A stretch of 64,000 nucleotides of DNA from Pomphorhynchus laevis (taxonomy: Eukaryota; Acanthocephala; Palaeacanthocephala; Echinorhynchida; Pomphorhynchidae): assembly GCA_012934845.2 (NCBI GenBank), contig WNNJ02002985.1, positions 1 to 64,000 of the forward strand, in the 5' to 3' direction. Position 1 is the first letter of the stretch, and each line of letters opens with the position of its first letter. Under the pieces are notes generated by a model. That model was given only the letters and a program-made list of their open reading frames with translations. It had not been told where the DNA came from and searched no databases. Of the stretch, positions 28,701 through 35,650 are shown one piece after another. The position numbers and the translations under genes are program-made.

Positions 28701-29264
28701 ATTATTTGTCGTTAAATCTAATCAGATCGTAAGTGGCTGAATCCCAAAATTTATCGCTAACTTCCTTAATTTATGTGAATTTATAAAACGAATTTATAAA
28801 ACTTTATAATTAAAGACAATTGGTAATAGACAAATATATAATAACGAATTAAATAATTAAATATTCGTTCTATAAGCACAAATTAAATTTAACAATTACT
28901 AAATGCGATAATGTATTAAGTAAATATTTTTTTAAAAGAACTGCTGATCTATTTAAATGTATGACTTTTAATTTTTAAATTATATTATAACTTATAACAT
29001 TGATTGAATAGGTATTTGCTATCTGTTTTTCATTTAAGAACCTATCGTAAGCAAATATGTGACTTAGTCACGATGATGCTAGACACTAAGTTGCCTTGCT
29101 TTCTTGGACATGCTGTAGAGCAATTAAATATGCGATTTCAACCTGAAATGGACGATACTCAGGCAGCTGATTACATTCTTGCAGTCATATACAATTGCAC
29201 AAGAGCAATAAGGACTCATTTGTACGATATATTTCAATATCATCAAAATCAAATTCCTTACTGA
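700..29264 (+). CDS. PI4KA: Phosphatidylinositol 4-kinase alpha (gene-level entry, 5' end beyond window)
   Basis: This large lipid kinase phosphorylates phosphatidylinositol at D4 to make PI4P at the plasma membrane, with TTC7/EFR3/FAM126 partners. About 30 exons were placed by recalled similarity to human PI4KA and by reading-phase continuity. In order they are 700-799, 850-1360, 1408-1744, 3346-3452, 3508-3670, 3726-3885, 5166-5293, 5340-5470, 6139-6221, 10497-10627, 10672-10840, 11838-11927, 11977-12081, 13373-13406, 13465-13487, 13741-13800, 13847-13973, 14023-14088, 14901-15034, 15081-15239, 15779-15924, 18835-18941, 18995-19110, 22178-22396, 22472-22494, 22598-22924, 23748-23879, 23976-24029, 24076-24190, 26403-26532, 26582-26882, 27717-27821, 27880-28126, 28178-28337 and 29039-29264. 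The kinase core (GDD, KDRHNGN, DFG) is intact. Junctions 6221/10497 and 15924/18835 are not resolved. No start codon is visible; the protein begins upstream of the window. Confidence 0.93.
2041..2216. repeat. SINE-like repeat, truncated copy
   Basis: About 148 bp (2068-2214) are nearly identical to 2426-2574, ending in the block AATTCGAATCCACCACACAC, whose TTCGAATCC resembles a tRNA B box. The hammerhead-bearing part is absent here. It lies in the PI4KA intron 1745-3345. Confidence 0.8.
2262..2576. repeat. SINE-like repeat, longer copy with hammerhead segment
   Basis: Starts TATTGTGAATATTGCATACA like the first copy, adds about 130 bp that include the hammerhead-like block (2357-2430), then the shared 148-bp 3' part. 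The tRNA-like TTCGAATCC near the end suggests Pol III ancestry; this is inference from one motif. Confidence 0.75.
2357..2430 (-). ncRNA. Hammerhead-like ribozyme with swapped strand order, in a SINE-like repeat
   Basis: On the minus strand: GGAC-CGAAAC (2430-2421), then TCACTG-CTGATGAG-GTCC (2401-2385), then AGTGTA^CAGTGA (about 2369-2357). Helix II is GTCC/GGAC, helix III ACAC/GTGT, helix I CAGTGA/TCACTG. All three strands are present, but the GAAA strand precedes the CTGATGA strand, as in the 360-bp satellite. Confidence 0.55.
2721..2996. mobile_element. MITE family M, one copy plus an adjacent right half
   Basis: The left end AATTATTGGAGCTGGAT is mirrored by CAGTTCCAATAAAT at ~2865-2880. 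A second right half with GATCCAGCTCCAATAATT ends at 2996. The interior carries the paired segments TTAGCGAAATATCAAAATAA. It has no coding capacity, as in a non-autonomous foldback/MITE. Confidence 0.7.
3346..3885 (+). CDS. PI4KA: PI4KA solenoid exons (3346-3452, 3508-3670, 3726-3885)
   Basis: Three exons lie between two 55-bp introns. The first starts after TTCTAG and reads [20 protein letters not shown]. The second reads [15 protein letters not shown], matching human SLAVINALANIAANIQ. The third contains [20 protein letters not shown], matching human LGVLIPVIAVLTRRLPPI, and ends [19 protein letters not shown] (human RLQKLFRDFWLYSVLMGFA). Phases are continuous into the next exon block at 5166. 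The acceptor at 3507 is AAAG-type and weak, but the phase demands it. Confidence 0.85.
4330..4760 (+). repeat. Dispersed repeat family R, copy 1
   Basis: Left block CTGATAACATAGTAGTACCTCC and TTATTAGTC.ATTCAT; right block CAGTTAGCTGATATGATTTG, with an AT-rich middle. It recurs at 46745-47095, 47488-47755 and (left part) 6300-6400 and 60950-61060; a right-end piece lies at 5735-5760. No coding capacity. Confidence 0.6.
5166..5470 (+). CDS. PI4KA: PI4KA solenoid exons (5166-5293, 5340-5470)
   Basis: Two exons are split by a 46-bp intron (GTTGTT..TTTTCAG). The first reads [15 protein letters not shown] (human LWPEEWYEGVCEIA). The second reads [11 protein letters not shown] and then [18 protein letters not shown], aligned with human STYLLSVYRLEYMR. 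The last partial codon AG is completed by G at 6139. Confidence 0.85.
6139..6221 (+). CDS. PI4KA: PI4KA short exon
   Basis: This exon encodes [28 protein letters not shown], aligned to human RFQVMFCYFEDKAIQKDKS. The acceptor is TTTGATAG and the donor GGTAGACT at 6222. It ends in phase 1. The next certain exon (10497) starts in phase 0, so one exon covering about 25 residues is missing or disrupted in the 4.3-kb intron. Confidence 0.75.
6655..6905 (+). mobile_element. LINE family A, RT C-terminal fragment
   Basis: The + frame reads FPRIDYN then [19 protein letters not shown], parallel to FSRLDYY and [19 protein letters not shown] of the 30-kb copy. Frames are broken. It lies in PI4KA intron 6222-10496. 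Confidence 0.65.
7182..7423 (-). pseudogene. UGGT-like exon fragment, antisense inside a PI4KA intron
   Basis: Reading the minus strand from an AATAG acceptor at 7424 gives [27 protein letters not shown] and [13 protein letters not shown]. This matches the region of UDP-glucose:glycoprotein glucosyltransferase (ER glycoprotein folding sensor) that in human reads LRPGEMGIVSNGRFLGPL, AEDFYLLE and SDFIMKVDALM. It ends in TAA at 7181-7179, two bases before a possible GT donor, which would put the stop inside the exon. No neighbouring UGGT exon was recognised. It is probably a captured exon or relic; part of a real gene on the opposite strand is not excluded. Confidence 0.6.
8982..9398 (-). mobile_element. 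hAT-like DNA transposon end
   Basis: Read on the minus strand, 9398 starts CAGGGGTGGGAAACTTGTTG, a hAT-type terminal sequence (CAGNGGTGGxxAA), followed by GGTCGCATGCGACC. The body shares CTGCAAAACACATTTAAAAA and TTAGCCCATGA.TCCG with 9840-9975 and TATAGTATCTGTTTT with 9752-9800 and 10070-10135. No intact transposase is seen. Confidence 0.4.
9752..10135. repeat. Further copies of the hAT-associated repeat
   Basis: 9752-9975 repeats the blocks of 8982-9240 (TATAGTATCTGTTTTATTAA, GTGAAATTATCTCAGCATAC, TAGCCCATGACTCCGCATCG). 10070-10135 repeats the first block again. They lie in PI4KA intron 6222-10496. Confidence 0.55.
10200..10253 (+). CDS. PI4KA: Candidate PI4KA exon, incomplete
   Basis: After an acceptor TTTTACAG, the phase-1 reading gives [18 protein letters not shown]. 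It resembles the human stretch that should lie here (VIAVADKVFDAFLN) and sits between the DKS exon and the exon at 10497. An in-frame TAA follows at once in a run of A, and no GT donor occurs before it. It may be a real exon with a sequence error in the A run, or a chance match. Confidence 0.25.
10497..10840 (+). CDS. PI4KA: PI4KA exons (10497-10627, 10672-10840)
   Basis: The two exons are joined across a 44-bp intron (GTTGGT..TTATAG). The protein is [20 protein letters not shown] followed by [13 protein letters not shown], then [20 protein letters not shown], which matches human [20 protein letters not shown]. The donor after 10840 is GTAAGC. Phases agree on both sides of the short intron and with the exon at 11838. 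Confidence 0.87.
11838..12081 (+). CDS. PI4KA: PI4KA exons (11838-11927, 11977-12081)
   Basis: The first exon encodes [20 protein letters not shown] and [10 protein letters not shown] (human APTVTKSHLQ). A 49-bp intron (GTAAGC..TTCTAG) follows. The second encodes [20 protein letters not shown] and then [10 protein letters not shown], aligned with human [20 protein letters not shown]. The donor could be at 12082 or at 12086; phase with the 13373 exon favours 12082. Confidence 0.8.
12086..13372. other. PI4KA intron, no feature recognised
   Basis: AT-rich. It contains a nested hairpin at 12160-12205 (AGAGTAT repeats) but no repeat, coding similarity or RNA motif that I can name. Confidence 0.6.
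13373..14088 (+). CDS. PI4KA: PI4KA exons including a 23-nt micro-exon (13373-13406, 13465-13487, 13741-13800, 13847-13973, 14023-14088)
   Basis: This is a run of small exons. [11 protein letters not shown] plus the 23-nt micro-exon 13465-13487 (RYDGTKG) aligns with human GEVYGMIRFSGTTG. Next come [40 protein letters not shown] and [17 protein letters not shown] (human AMFKLTAMLISSKD). Every phase is consistent, with introns of 58, 253, 46 and 49 bp. At 13841-13846 two overlapping TAG acceptors exist; only use of the second (exon from 13847) avoids an in-frame stop. Confidence 0.75.
14519..14700. repeat. Direct duplication of ~80 bp in PI4KA intron
   Basis: CTTCATCAGAACGATCGATT through GGATTGCTTTTGAGATTTAA at 14524-14602 recurs at 14620-14696. 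The intron is 14089-14900; no other content is recognised. Confidence 0.85.
14901..15239 (+). CDS. PI4KA: PI4KA exons (14901-15034, 15081-15239)
   Basis: The exon reads [14 protein letters not shown] and [14 protein letters not shown] (human LLHHLCWGP and TALACWEWLLAGKD). After a 46-bp intron it continues [20 protein letters not shown] (human [20 protein letters not shown]) and [10 protein letters not shown] (human VTPHYIWID). The phase-1 join from 14088 to 14901 reproduces the human spacing with no extra residues. Confidence 0.85.
15779..15924 (+). CDS. PI4KA: PI4KA exon
   Basis: The exon starts after GGTTAG with [20 protein letters not shown], a residue-for-residue alignment to human [20 protein letters not shown]. 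It ends [12 protein letters not shown] (human NRHVAAIGPRFK). The start at 15779 is preferred over the nearby TTTTTAG because it restores phase 0 and alignment length. The donor GTAATT leaves two bases (CG). Confidence 0.82.
16590..16795 (-). mobile_element. LINE family A, 3'-end fragment
   Basis: Minus-strand match to the last ~200 bp of the 24.4-25.5 kb copy, including the GC-rich 3' hairpin (CGTGCCGGCGCACG) next to the element end. The open frame on the + strand (16599-16796) is antisense to the element and not a gene. It lies in PI4KA intron 15925-18834. Confidence 0.75.
17464..17612. repeat. Intronic direct duplication (partner 18209-18357)
   Basis: AAAGAACCCGATGAGAATCA...ATATTGTAAACTTAAAGAA..CAATAATGCC...ATCACAAATGGAAAATAATT recurs 745 bp downstream with few changes. 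It is preceded by a near-perfect hairpin at 17427-17461 (AGGAACGATCAGGT / mirror). Confidence 0.8.
18045..18533. repeat. Foldback repeat with ~80-bp arms
   Basis: The left arm ATTAGTGGAGAGAGTGAAAT...TTTTCGATAGCTAACT...ATCATCCT is mirrored by ...AGGATGAT...AGTTAGCTATCGAAAA...TTTCACTTTCTCCACTAAT at 18455-18533. A single-arm relative lies at 16916-16996, and a partial one at ~17930. Between the arms is a copy of the 17464-17612 duplication. Confidence 0.75.
18835..19110 (+). CDS. PI4KA: PI4KA exons (18835-18941, 18995-19110)
   Basis: The first exon encodes [12 protein letters not shown] and [14 protein letters not shown] (human LREKIYSTAFDYFS). After a 53-bp intron the second encodes [20 protein letters not shown] (human [20 protein letters not shown]). 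It begins in phase 0 after TTGTTTAG, while the upstream exon ends in phase 2, so a micro-exon or an error lies in the 2.9-kb intron 15925-18834. It ends phase 1, matched by 22178. Confidence 0.82.
19620..21400 (+). mobile_element. Non-LTR retrotransposon 3' part with a CxCG...H...C...RHD nuclease-like domain
   Basis: Two open stretches. At 19640-20198 is the RT thumb region: [42 protein letters not shown]. At 20695-21381 are [57 protein letters not shown] and [14 protein letters not shown]. The CxCG-H-C cluster plus RHD and the spaced R-LD / FFDV acids resemble the C-terminal domain of several eukaryotic retroelement proteins and could be a PD-(D/E)XK-like fold; that assignment is inference. 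The stretch 20200-20690 between them is broken and has GAACCTGATA palindromes. It lies in PI4KA intron 19111-22177. Confidence 0.7.
22040..22177. other. Duplicated splice-acceptor segment before PI4KA exon 22178
   Basis: CTCCTCTTTTTATAGC, then AATCACAGTTGAAACCTTTA at 22047-22084, mirrors CTCCTCTTTTTATAGC, then TATCACAGATGAAACCTTTA at 22151-22190. Only the second keeps the coding frame; use of the upstream acceptor would reach a stop within ~12 codons. Upstream, 21810-22020 is (TTAATT)n-type simple repeat. Confidence 0.75.
22178..22924 (+). CDS. PI4KA: PI4KA exons with a second 23-nt micro-exon (22178-22396, 22472-22494, 22598-22924)
   Basis: The first exon ([13 protein letters not shown]...) covers the poorly conserved linker of the human protein. 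The 23-nt exon 22472-22494 encodes ALLTPTNL and is the only way to reconcile phase 1 with the phase-0 start of 22598. The last exon encodes [20 protein letters not shown] and [16 protein letters not shown], aligned to human [20 protein letters not shown] and [20 protein letters not shown]. A decoy copy of the 22178 acceptor lies about 100 bp upstream. Confidence 0.82.
23748..24190 (+). CDS. PI4KA: PI4KA PIK/helical exons (23748-23879, 23976-24029, 24076-24190)
   Basis: The exons encode [38 protein letters not shown] (human DAILFYIPQIVQALRYDKM) and [17 protein letters not shown] (human [17 protein letters not shown]). The FIWN stretch is the most conserved part of the PIK accessory domain. Introns are 96 and 46 bp, and phases are continuous into 26403. 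Confidence 0.9.
24400..25535 (+). mobile_element. LINE family A (CR1/Jockey-like), 5'-truncated copy
   Basis: The RT domain is recognisable: [15 protein letters not shown] (motif B), [12 protein letters not shown] (motif C with YADN instead of YADD), [15 protein letters not shown], then [15 protein letters not shown] and [20 protein letters not shown]. Frames shift near 25005. The 3' end has the hairpin GCGTGCGCTGGCACGC followed by TTAAATAAATA. The mutated active site and frameshift make it inactive. It sits in PI4KA intron 24191-26402. Confidence 0.85.
25687..25830 (+). CDS. Possible 47-residue TM microprotein
   Basis: The frame reads [20 protein letters not shown], then [20 protein letters not shown], ending WIYL-stop. 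It has one hydrophobic segment with basic residues after it. It lies in the PI4KA intron 24191-26402, just 3' of a LINE. A longer overlapping frame (25545-25988) is also open. No homologue is recognised; chance is a serious alternative. Confidence 0.2.
   Translation: MSKVPSVPPVFLAAAVIAYLLIRVNRIGLYSPVHLELINLYGFWIYL
26403..26882 (+). CDS. PI4KA: PI4KA kinase N-lobe exons (26403-26532, 26582-26882)
   Basis: The first exon encodes [20 protein letters not shown] and [13 protein letters not shown]. After a 49-bp intron comes the kinase N-lobe: [12 protein letters not shown], then [19 protein letters not shown] (human [19 protein letters not shown]) and [12 protein letters not shown], whose lysine is the ATP-binding lysine (human [12 protein letters not shown]). 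Donor GTAAGT. The [11 protein letters not shown] block is diagnostic of type III PI4K-alpha rather than PI4K-beta or PI3K. Confidence 0.95.
26883..27716. other. PI4KA intron with faint RT-like sequence
   Basis: 27090-27560 is less AT-rich than the flanks and includes FADDSTL in one frame at ~27165-27190, suggesting a very decayed retroelement. Nothing further is supported. Confidence 0.3.
27717..28337 (+). CDS. PI4KA: PI4KA kinase catalytic exons (27717-27821, 27880-28126, 28178-28337)
   Basis: [20 protein letters not shown] and [14 protein letters not shown] lead into [17 protein letters not shown]. The catalytic loop is [19 protein letters not shown], followed by [20 protein letters not shown], with catalytic D and N and the Mg-binding DFG aspartate all present. 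The Asp codon of DFG is split (G|AC) by a 51-bp intron, 28127-28177, that has GT..TTTACAG ends but no in-frame stop and a length divisible by three. The frame is therefore open straight through it. Confidence 0.95.
29039..29264 (+). CDS. PI4KA: PI4KA terminal exon and stop
   Basis: The exon starts after CATTTAAG with A completing the Arg codon. It encodes [20 protein letters not shown] (human [20 protein letters not shown]) and the C-terminal tail [15 protein letters not shown], ending exactly like human TYDMIQYYQNDIPY. The stop TGA is at 29262-29264. The last residues form the membrane-facing C-terminal helix of PI 4-kinases. Confidence 0.95.
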
Positions 29265-29864
29265 GTATTATAACAACAAACAAGATTTATGTTGTTGCAA
29301 TATTAATCTGTGTAGTTTTGCTGCGAGAATTAACGGCTTTATTTTGATTTCGACGTACTATAAATTCAGTATTTTTAATATTTTTGATTTTTAAAGAATT
29401 TTGTTTGTTGGGTAATTTAGAGTGAAAACTGTGCCGTTCATTATGGAATCTAATTTTAATATCAATCGAATTCCGCTATATAATCGTTACCATTAGTGCA
29501 TTTTGATCATCATCATAAGTATATTATATGATATATAATATAAATAATATTAATATAACATCATAAATATTATATTTGGGTGACCAAATAAACGACGATG
29601 ATAATTGATGATCAATTGTGACTAAATAATAACGCTAATCTGTACATTCTTTAAAACTAAAACAAATAACCAAAAATTTGAAAGGCAGGCAAACTTCCTG
29701 CATATATTAATTGGATTCCAATTTAAGGTGTACTAAAATCATAAATGGGAGTTCTAAAAATTCTTTTTGGAATTAATACTGAAATAATGTTTTTACCAGT
29801 ATTAATTAATTTCGATTACCCTACAATATTTTTTGAATTGTGTTTTAATCATAGTAATTTATTT

Positions 29865-31600
29865 AACGTGGCAAATGCGTGCAAACTGCACGCTTACATG
29901 ACCACTAACAAAAAAGAACAGGACGAGAATTGTCGAGAAAAGGAAGGTTGATAAATGAAGGGGTATGAGAAGTTATAATGCGAAAAGAAATGATAAGAAG
30001 ACGAATTTGAACACGACAATTAATCGTAGGCCAATCGAGCGAAACAAGATGGTGGGGTGTATGATCAAAACGACGAAGACGGAGGAGAATTCGGACGGCT
30101 ACTTTGACGATGCGTTGTAGGGGAAGAAGAGTGGATTTAGATGAGTTGGAACATAGACTCAGATAGTAATCAAGTCTTGAGAAAATGAGAGAAGATATAA
30201 GAGTCATACATGAAGAGAAATCGATCAATCTACGAATTTGACGGAGGCTGCGGAGAATCAAAGTAGATGAGCGTATTTTATCTCTAAAGAAAGGTTTAAG
30301 TGAAAGTCTGTTCTCGAAATGTAAGCCTAGGAAAATGAGATTGTCAACGGTAGGAAGAATTGTAGAATTTAATGATACGGAGGGAGGTTCTAAGCCGAGG
30401 CGTCGAGGTAGGATCCACATAATTTTGGATTTGTTGGAAGCAGAAACACTAAGATCGTGAATAAGATAAACAGGTGCATGAGCATAGATGAGAATGTCAT
30501 CAGCATATTGCATAACATGGAAGTTAAATTTATGAGAAATCGAAGACAAATCACCAAGAAGAAGAGAGAAAAGTATAGGGCCTAATACGGAGCCTTGTGG
30601 AACACTAGATGGTATTGATGAAGGATGGAGAGAGAAGAGTTAGAATAGACGCGAAATGTACGGTTTGATAGATATGAAGAAAACCATGATACAGTGAGTA
30701 AAGAGAAGTCATAATCATGAATAAGGCGATGGAGAAGAATCGAGTGATCGACGATGTCAAAAGCAGACGATAGATCAAGAGAAACTATGACACTACATAA
30801 TTTATGATCGCGCGATATGAGTAAGTCGTTGTAAACTTTAAGACATGCAATTTCGGTAGAGTAATTAGAGCGAAAAGCGGCTTGGAAGGGAGGAAATAAG
30901 TTAGAGGAATAGAGATATGTATTAACTTGCTTAAGAACGAGACGCTCAAGGAGTTTAGAGAGGGTTGGAAGAAGTGAAATAGGACGGTACGAAGATGGTA
31001 GTGAGGAGTCGAGAGATTGCTTTTTTATTGAGAGGACGAACAGTGGTGCATTTCCAGATGGAAGGAAATGTACGGCTACAAATGGACGACTTGAACAATG
31101 TGGTTAGGAAGAGTGATATAGATGAGCAGATATTTTTAAGCAAGTGAGTGGGAATTGGGTCAGAAGGAGAGGTTTTATTAGGTAATGACAGCAGAACCGA
31201 AGAAACTTCATCAGACGAAACGGGAAGAAGGTGGAATAGTTCTGGGAGAGAAGTATTTAAAGAGAAGAGTGGGTACAAGGGGGCTATGGGTAGTAGGTAA
31301 AGTAAATTAGATAGCTTAGTTTGTAGATAAGAAGAAAATTCATCAGGATTTATATTACAAGAAGTAGATGATTGTGAAAGAATTGAGTTTAAGATTTTCC
31401 AATGAGATTTAGAGTTGGAAGATGACTCGAGTTGATTTCGCCAAAAGAGAGTACGTTTAGTACGTATAAGAATGAGATGTGAACGGCGTTGAGAAAAGTA
31501 GGAATCACGGAGATTTGGAGTGAGTGAGTTGGGAGAACGTTTAAGAAAGCGACTATACACACGAAAGTGGTTTCATACAGACAGAAAGTGGTTTTAATGT
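29865..31600 (-). mobile_element. LINE family A, RT half (3' part of a split element)
   Basis: Minus strand: RVYSRFLKRSPNSL, SDPIPTHLLKNICSSI (RT 1-2), MQYADDILIYAHAP (motif C intact), ILPTVDNLIFLGLHFENRL, SRLDYYLSLCSNS and RILLRLRRFDH. A deletion of ~20 codons follows YADD relative to the 24.6-kb copy, and RT motif A lies in a broken stretch. The 3' hairpin is at ~29873-29895. The 5' half continues at ~33350-35650 beyond inserted elements. Confidence 0.85.
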
Positions 31601-31603
31601 ACA

Positions 31604-31972
31604 TTAAAAAGCACTACATATGAACCTAGGTTTTATTGGATTTTTATGTAATTTTGGATTCCAATATAATATAGGTATAGTTTTATTATCTAATTCAACC
31701 TTTATACCCTTTTTATCTATTATAGAACAGTGACTTGTAATAATTGTTTCTAAACTCAACTCACTACGTTCATATGTTGGATTTACATTTAAATCATTAG
31801 AATTAACCTCTTTCATTAGTATATCATAATAAAGCTTTTTGCATATGAAGACAAAGTTATTACTAGCTTTATCAATAGTTGTTATTATATAGTTATCCTT
31901 TAATTTAGTAAGTTCTTTATACATATCTTTATTAATTTTATCTTTCCTTTTATAATTGTTTGCTATTTTCAT
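31604..31972 (-). mobile_element. Penelope-like element 5' part: RT N-terminus
   Basis: Minus strand: ITTIDKASNNFVFICKKLYY and ILYWNPKLHKNPIKPRFICS, characteristic of PLE reverse transcriptases (xxDKAxNxxVxxCKxxY, PxLYxxPKxHKxPxKxRxIxS). It breaks off at KPRFICS and joins LINE family A. It lies downstream of the GIY-YIG part on the same strand, i.e. in tail-to-head tandem order. Confidence 0.8.
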
Positions 31973-32231
31973 TTTATTTTTAGTTTCATTAAATATATAA
32001 TCTGTTCAAATTTTAAGCTTTCACAATTAATCAGCTTACCACTAAATTTACAAAATTAGTTTGATGTTTGTGTTTAGGTTTTTGTTATTATATAGTTATC
32101 GTATAAATAAAAACGTTAATATAAACCTTATATTAACTTATCCTACCTATATTTACATTATCTATACATTTATTAAAATTTATATTCAGTTTATATAATA
32201 AAGTTTATTAATTTATAAGTAAAGTTTATGG

Positions 32232-32880
32232 TCATTTATTGTTATTAACATTTATTGTACGATTATAGTATTTTGTATTACAATAACTGTCTATTATACA
32301 ACTTAGCCTATCATAGTCGTTAATTAATTTTTGATTTATTGAACATATGATATCTTTAGAAAAACTTCTTATATTTACATAAAGATCTTTTAGCTTATTA
32401 TCACTTAAAAGTTGTTTTAATATTTCTAATTGTTCATTTATATACATATCTTTTTTAATATTTTTAACTCTATTTTTCCTATTCCTTTTATCACCATGAC
32501 TTCTTGGTTTGCGTTTAACCGGATTATTATAATATAGTTGTTTATTATGTATTATACTACTTCTGCCAATTCCTTGTACCACGTCATTCAATCCTAATGG
32601 GTACATGGAATTAAGCGTTTTAATCCAAAAATCTTCTTTTTCTAATAGTTTTTGATTTAATATTGAAATGTTTTCTTCGATAATATGTTCTAAAATAAAT
32701 AATTTACAGTTTTTAATATCATGTCCTATTAATCTCATATGTTTATGAAATATAGTTTGACTATTATGCTGTATATTATATATGTGTTGCCTAAACCTAG
32801 TTTTTAACATTTGATATGTTTTTCCTATATATTGCAATCCACATGTGCATTGTATAAGATACACTACACCTGCGGTATAA
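32232..32880 (-). mobile_element. Penelope-like element 3' part: GIY-YIG endonuclease
   Basis: Open minus-strand frame 32864-32232. GIY-YIG domain: YLIQCTCGLQYIGKTYQMLK, then TRFRQHIYNIQ and HMRLIGHDIKNCKLFILEHI, LEKEDFWIKTLNSMYPLGLN. The CxCGLxYIGKT start with a downstream E in EDFWIKTL is typical of PLE (Neptune/Poseidon-type) endonucleases. The upstream RT is missing (5' truncation). A basic, Lys/Arg-rich tail follows. Confidence 0.85.
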
Positions 32881-32986
32881 CAGTTACAATTATTATTAAT
32901 ATTTAATGAAAAACATGTTTCGCCGAATTACTTACAAAGCAATTATTATTGTAATTATTTGATTTTGATGATCCATTTTTCTTTTA

Positions 32987-33163
32987 AATAATTATTGGAG
33001 CTGGATCAAAGAATAGAGGAAATTATTTTTGATATTTTGCTAACTTCTGTTAGCATCTTTAGAAGCAACATCTCCCAAAGTAATTTTCTGAAGATGCTAA
33101 CAGAGGTTAGCGAAATATCAAAAATAATTTCTTCATTCCGTTGATCCAGCTCCAATAATTATT
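32987..33163. mobile_element. MITE family M, complete copy
   Basis: Almost palindromic: AATTATTGGAGCTGGATCAA at the left, TTGATCCAGCTCCAATAATT at the right, with GCTAACTTCTGTTAGCATC and its mirror inside. It lies within the Penelope-like/LINE nest. Confidence 0.85.
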
Positions 33164-33289
33164 TATCAACATGTTTCTTTTATTGAATTTTTGAATTGTT
33201 TTTGAATTTTTGAATTTAAAATATATTAACTGCAATATATCTTGCAGTTAATATTAAATCATAAATTGTTTACAGTTTCTAATATGTCA

Positions 33290-33347
33290 TATTAATCTCA
33301 TATGCTTATGAAATATAGTTTGACTATTATGCTTCATTTGACTATTA
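33290..33347 (-). mobile_element. Short PLE fragment at the LINE junction
   Basis: Minus strand reads HNSQTIFHKHMRLI, identical in this stretch to the GIY-YIG frame at ~32735-32775. It is fused in frame to LINE family A sequence (TSENEINS), forming a hybrid 60-codon frame 33469-33287. Confidence 0.75.
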
Positions 33348-33349
33348 AT

Positions 33350-35650
33350 TTCATTTTCAGATGTCATGAGAAGATATAAAAGTTCAAGAAATGAAATTGG
33401 TGTATGTGAAATTGAGCTCGCTTGAGTGAATGAACGTGAGGAAAGTATAGTGATCCATTTCGTAGACAAATGAGAAGATAAAATATACAGATCAACTAGA
33501 TAGCGATCGATTCAGAACAAAATTTAATGTTTTTCATAGTTGTCTAGTTTGTCAAAGTTGCTAGTTTATTCTGCTTATAATTTGACGTTTTTTACAATAT
33601 AGTAAAGGATTAAAACGTCTAGGACTAAGTGAATGTATGAATTTTGGAAATTGAAACACTTGCGATATTCTAGTTATCGAAGGTAAATACGAAATGCGTG
33701 GCGAAGTTTGCGTTCAGAATTTTTTGTATGTTCAGTGTCAAACCACGGAACTTTGTGGTGCCATTTACAATGAAATGTGATTTGAAAGACAAAGTGATGT
33801 CTAAAATGTTGGAAATTTCAGAATTGTATAAAAGAGATAATTGGTCAGTACACACAATGAAATATAGTCCTCATTTGTGAGGAATGATGAATTAATTACA
33901 GTATAGAGTGCATAAAGTTGTTACTTATGCCAAATACGGGAGTGAGAAACTTTTAAATAGTGAGCGCGGAAGATTGAGATTAGACGTAACATCGAAGTGA
34001 TGAGAAATATCAGGATCGTAGATTGAGCATGAGTGAAAAGTGTCAATGTGATCGGGAAGGTTAAATCAAGAGTACCATCTAAGACAGGCGCGTTGTAGTC
34101 AAATATACATAATGGTTGTATTCGACGATAATTGAAATAAATGCTACATTATGTGGATTTGAGGGACGGTCAAGTCCAATATTATACATCAAAAACAATT
34201 ATTAAGTAGGAGGAAGTAGAAACATGAAACATGAGACCAGCAAGTTCTACGAAAAGCAAAGTAGATTATGAATGGTGAACCAGGACGATATCAAATAGCT
34301 AATTTAAGGGATACTTAGAAAATTTCGATAGAAAGGTAATTCAAAAGTTGCTGAAGAAGTCGGAGGATATATGAATTGATATGTGTATATAATCGAGAAA
34401 AGATACACTAAAAACCTTCAAAAATGATTAGTTATTAAAGGCGATGATTTGGATCCTTGATAACGTGCACGGTCAAGAACGAAATAATGTAAAGTGATTG
34501 AATGTACTTTATGGAAATGTCATCAGAATCAATATACGATTATTTAGTAAGACAAATACAATCTAGAGATTGTTCTACGATAAATCTGATTTGTGTGGAA
34601 TCAAGCAAATATTAAAGCCAATACAAAACTCAGAAATGTCATTTATGTGACCTACATTAGAAGGGTGTAGTGGACTGTAGTCATTAGCGGATTTTTAGAG
34701 ATGGACGGCATCGAATTTTTGAAAATGGAGGGACAACAAAAATTTCCAGAGATTTTCTTTATGAAATAAAGAAAATCTTTTGATGGAATATTCGTCATCA
34801 TTTTCGCATTGCATTTTTTAGAGCGGGCAAGTAAAATTTATGCAATCTCAGCCTGCGTAAATCATGGAAAGTGCTATAATGATCATTTAAAGCGGGTAAA
34901 TGAAATCAAATAGGCTAAGATGCAATCTTGCAGCGCGACTTTTACATTATTAATAATAATCTTATAGATTATTAGACTTAACTTGGGATTTATTCAAACA
35001 AAAAGAGAAAGAGGGCAAATATCACTGAAAACAGAAGGACAGTCAGCTAAAATTAGTAATTTTAAAATAAAGAACACGGCAACGTCACCATCAAGGTGAT
35101 ATTAGGATGATTGAAAAGAATAGAGTGAAATATTCATCGTTTGATTCACCATAGTTAGATCATCATATGGATAATTGTCGCTAAATAATCAACAGCTGGT
35201 ATCGTTTAATGAGTTTGTCGTATGTTTGTATATTTTATTTGCAGTAATTTTATAGTTGGTCAGCATATGACTCATTTATTGTAGAATTTGTCTTTTACGC
35301 GCACTCTTAGTTGACAACGAGATCAATTCGAAAGTACAGAATCTACTCATAATAGTATTTGACATTAGGGATTTTGATAATCCGGACATAACAGCAATAA
35401 GTGTTTAGATATCCCATTCAGATTTACTGTATGTGAGCTCGTGATGTTCATAGGCAGAATTAACTGGTACAGACCAAAACTGTCTGTTAGCTGACTTGGA
35501 ACATCTTGAGTTTCACCTTATCGGATTTTACATTAAATTGCCTCTAATCAAAATGTAATCGAGCTTTGTAGCTTTTCTTTTAGATTGTTGTAATCGTCGT
35601 AATTCCGTTGAATTAAGGCGCACATGAGAAAACCCGGTGCGCACTGCTCT
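33350..35650 (-). mobile_element. LINE family A, decayed endonuclease half
   Basis: Minus strand: short frames such as STKWITILSSRSFTQASSIS near 33.4 kb and LTTKSARKRQILQ near 35.3 kb, the latter resembling the NIRSARNKxxxL start of APE endonucleases in CR1/Jockey elements. Stops are frequent and no full domain remains. It is in line with the RT half at 29865-31600, and together they make one split LINE. Confidence 0.55.
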
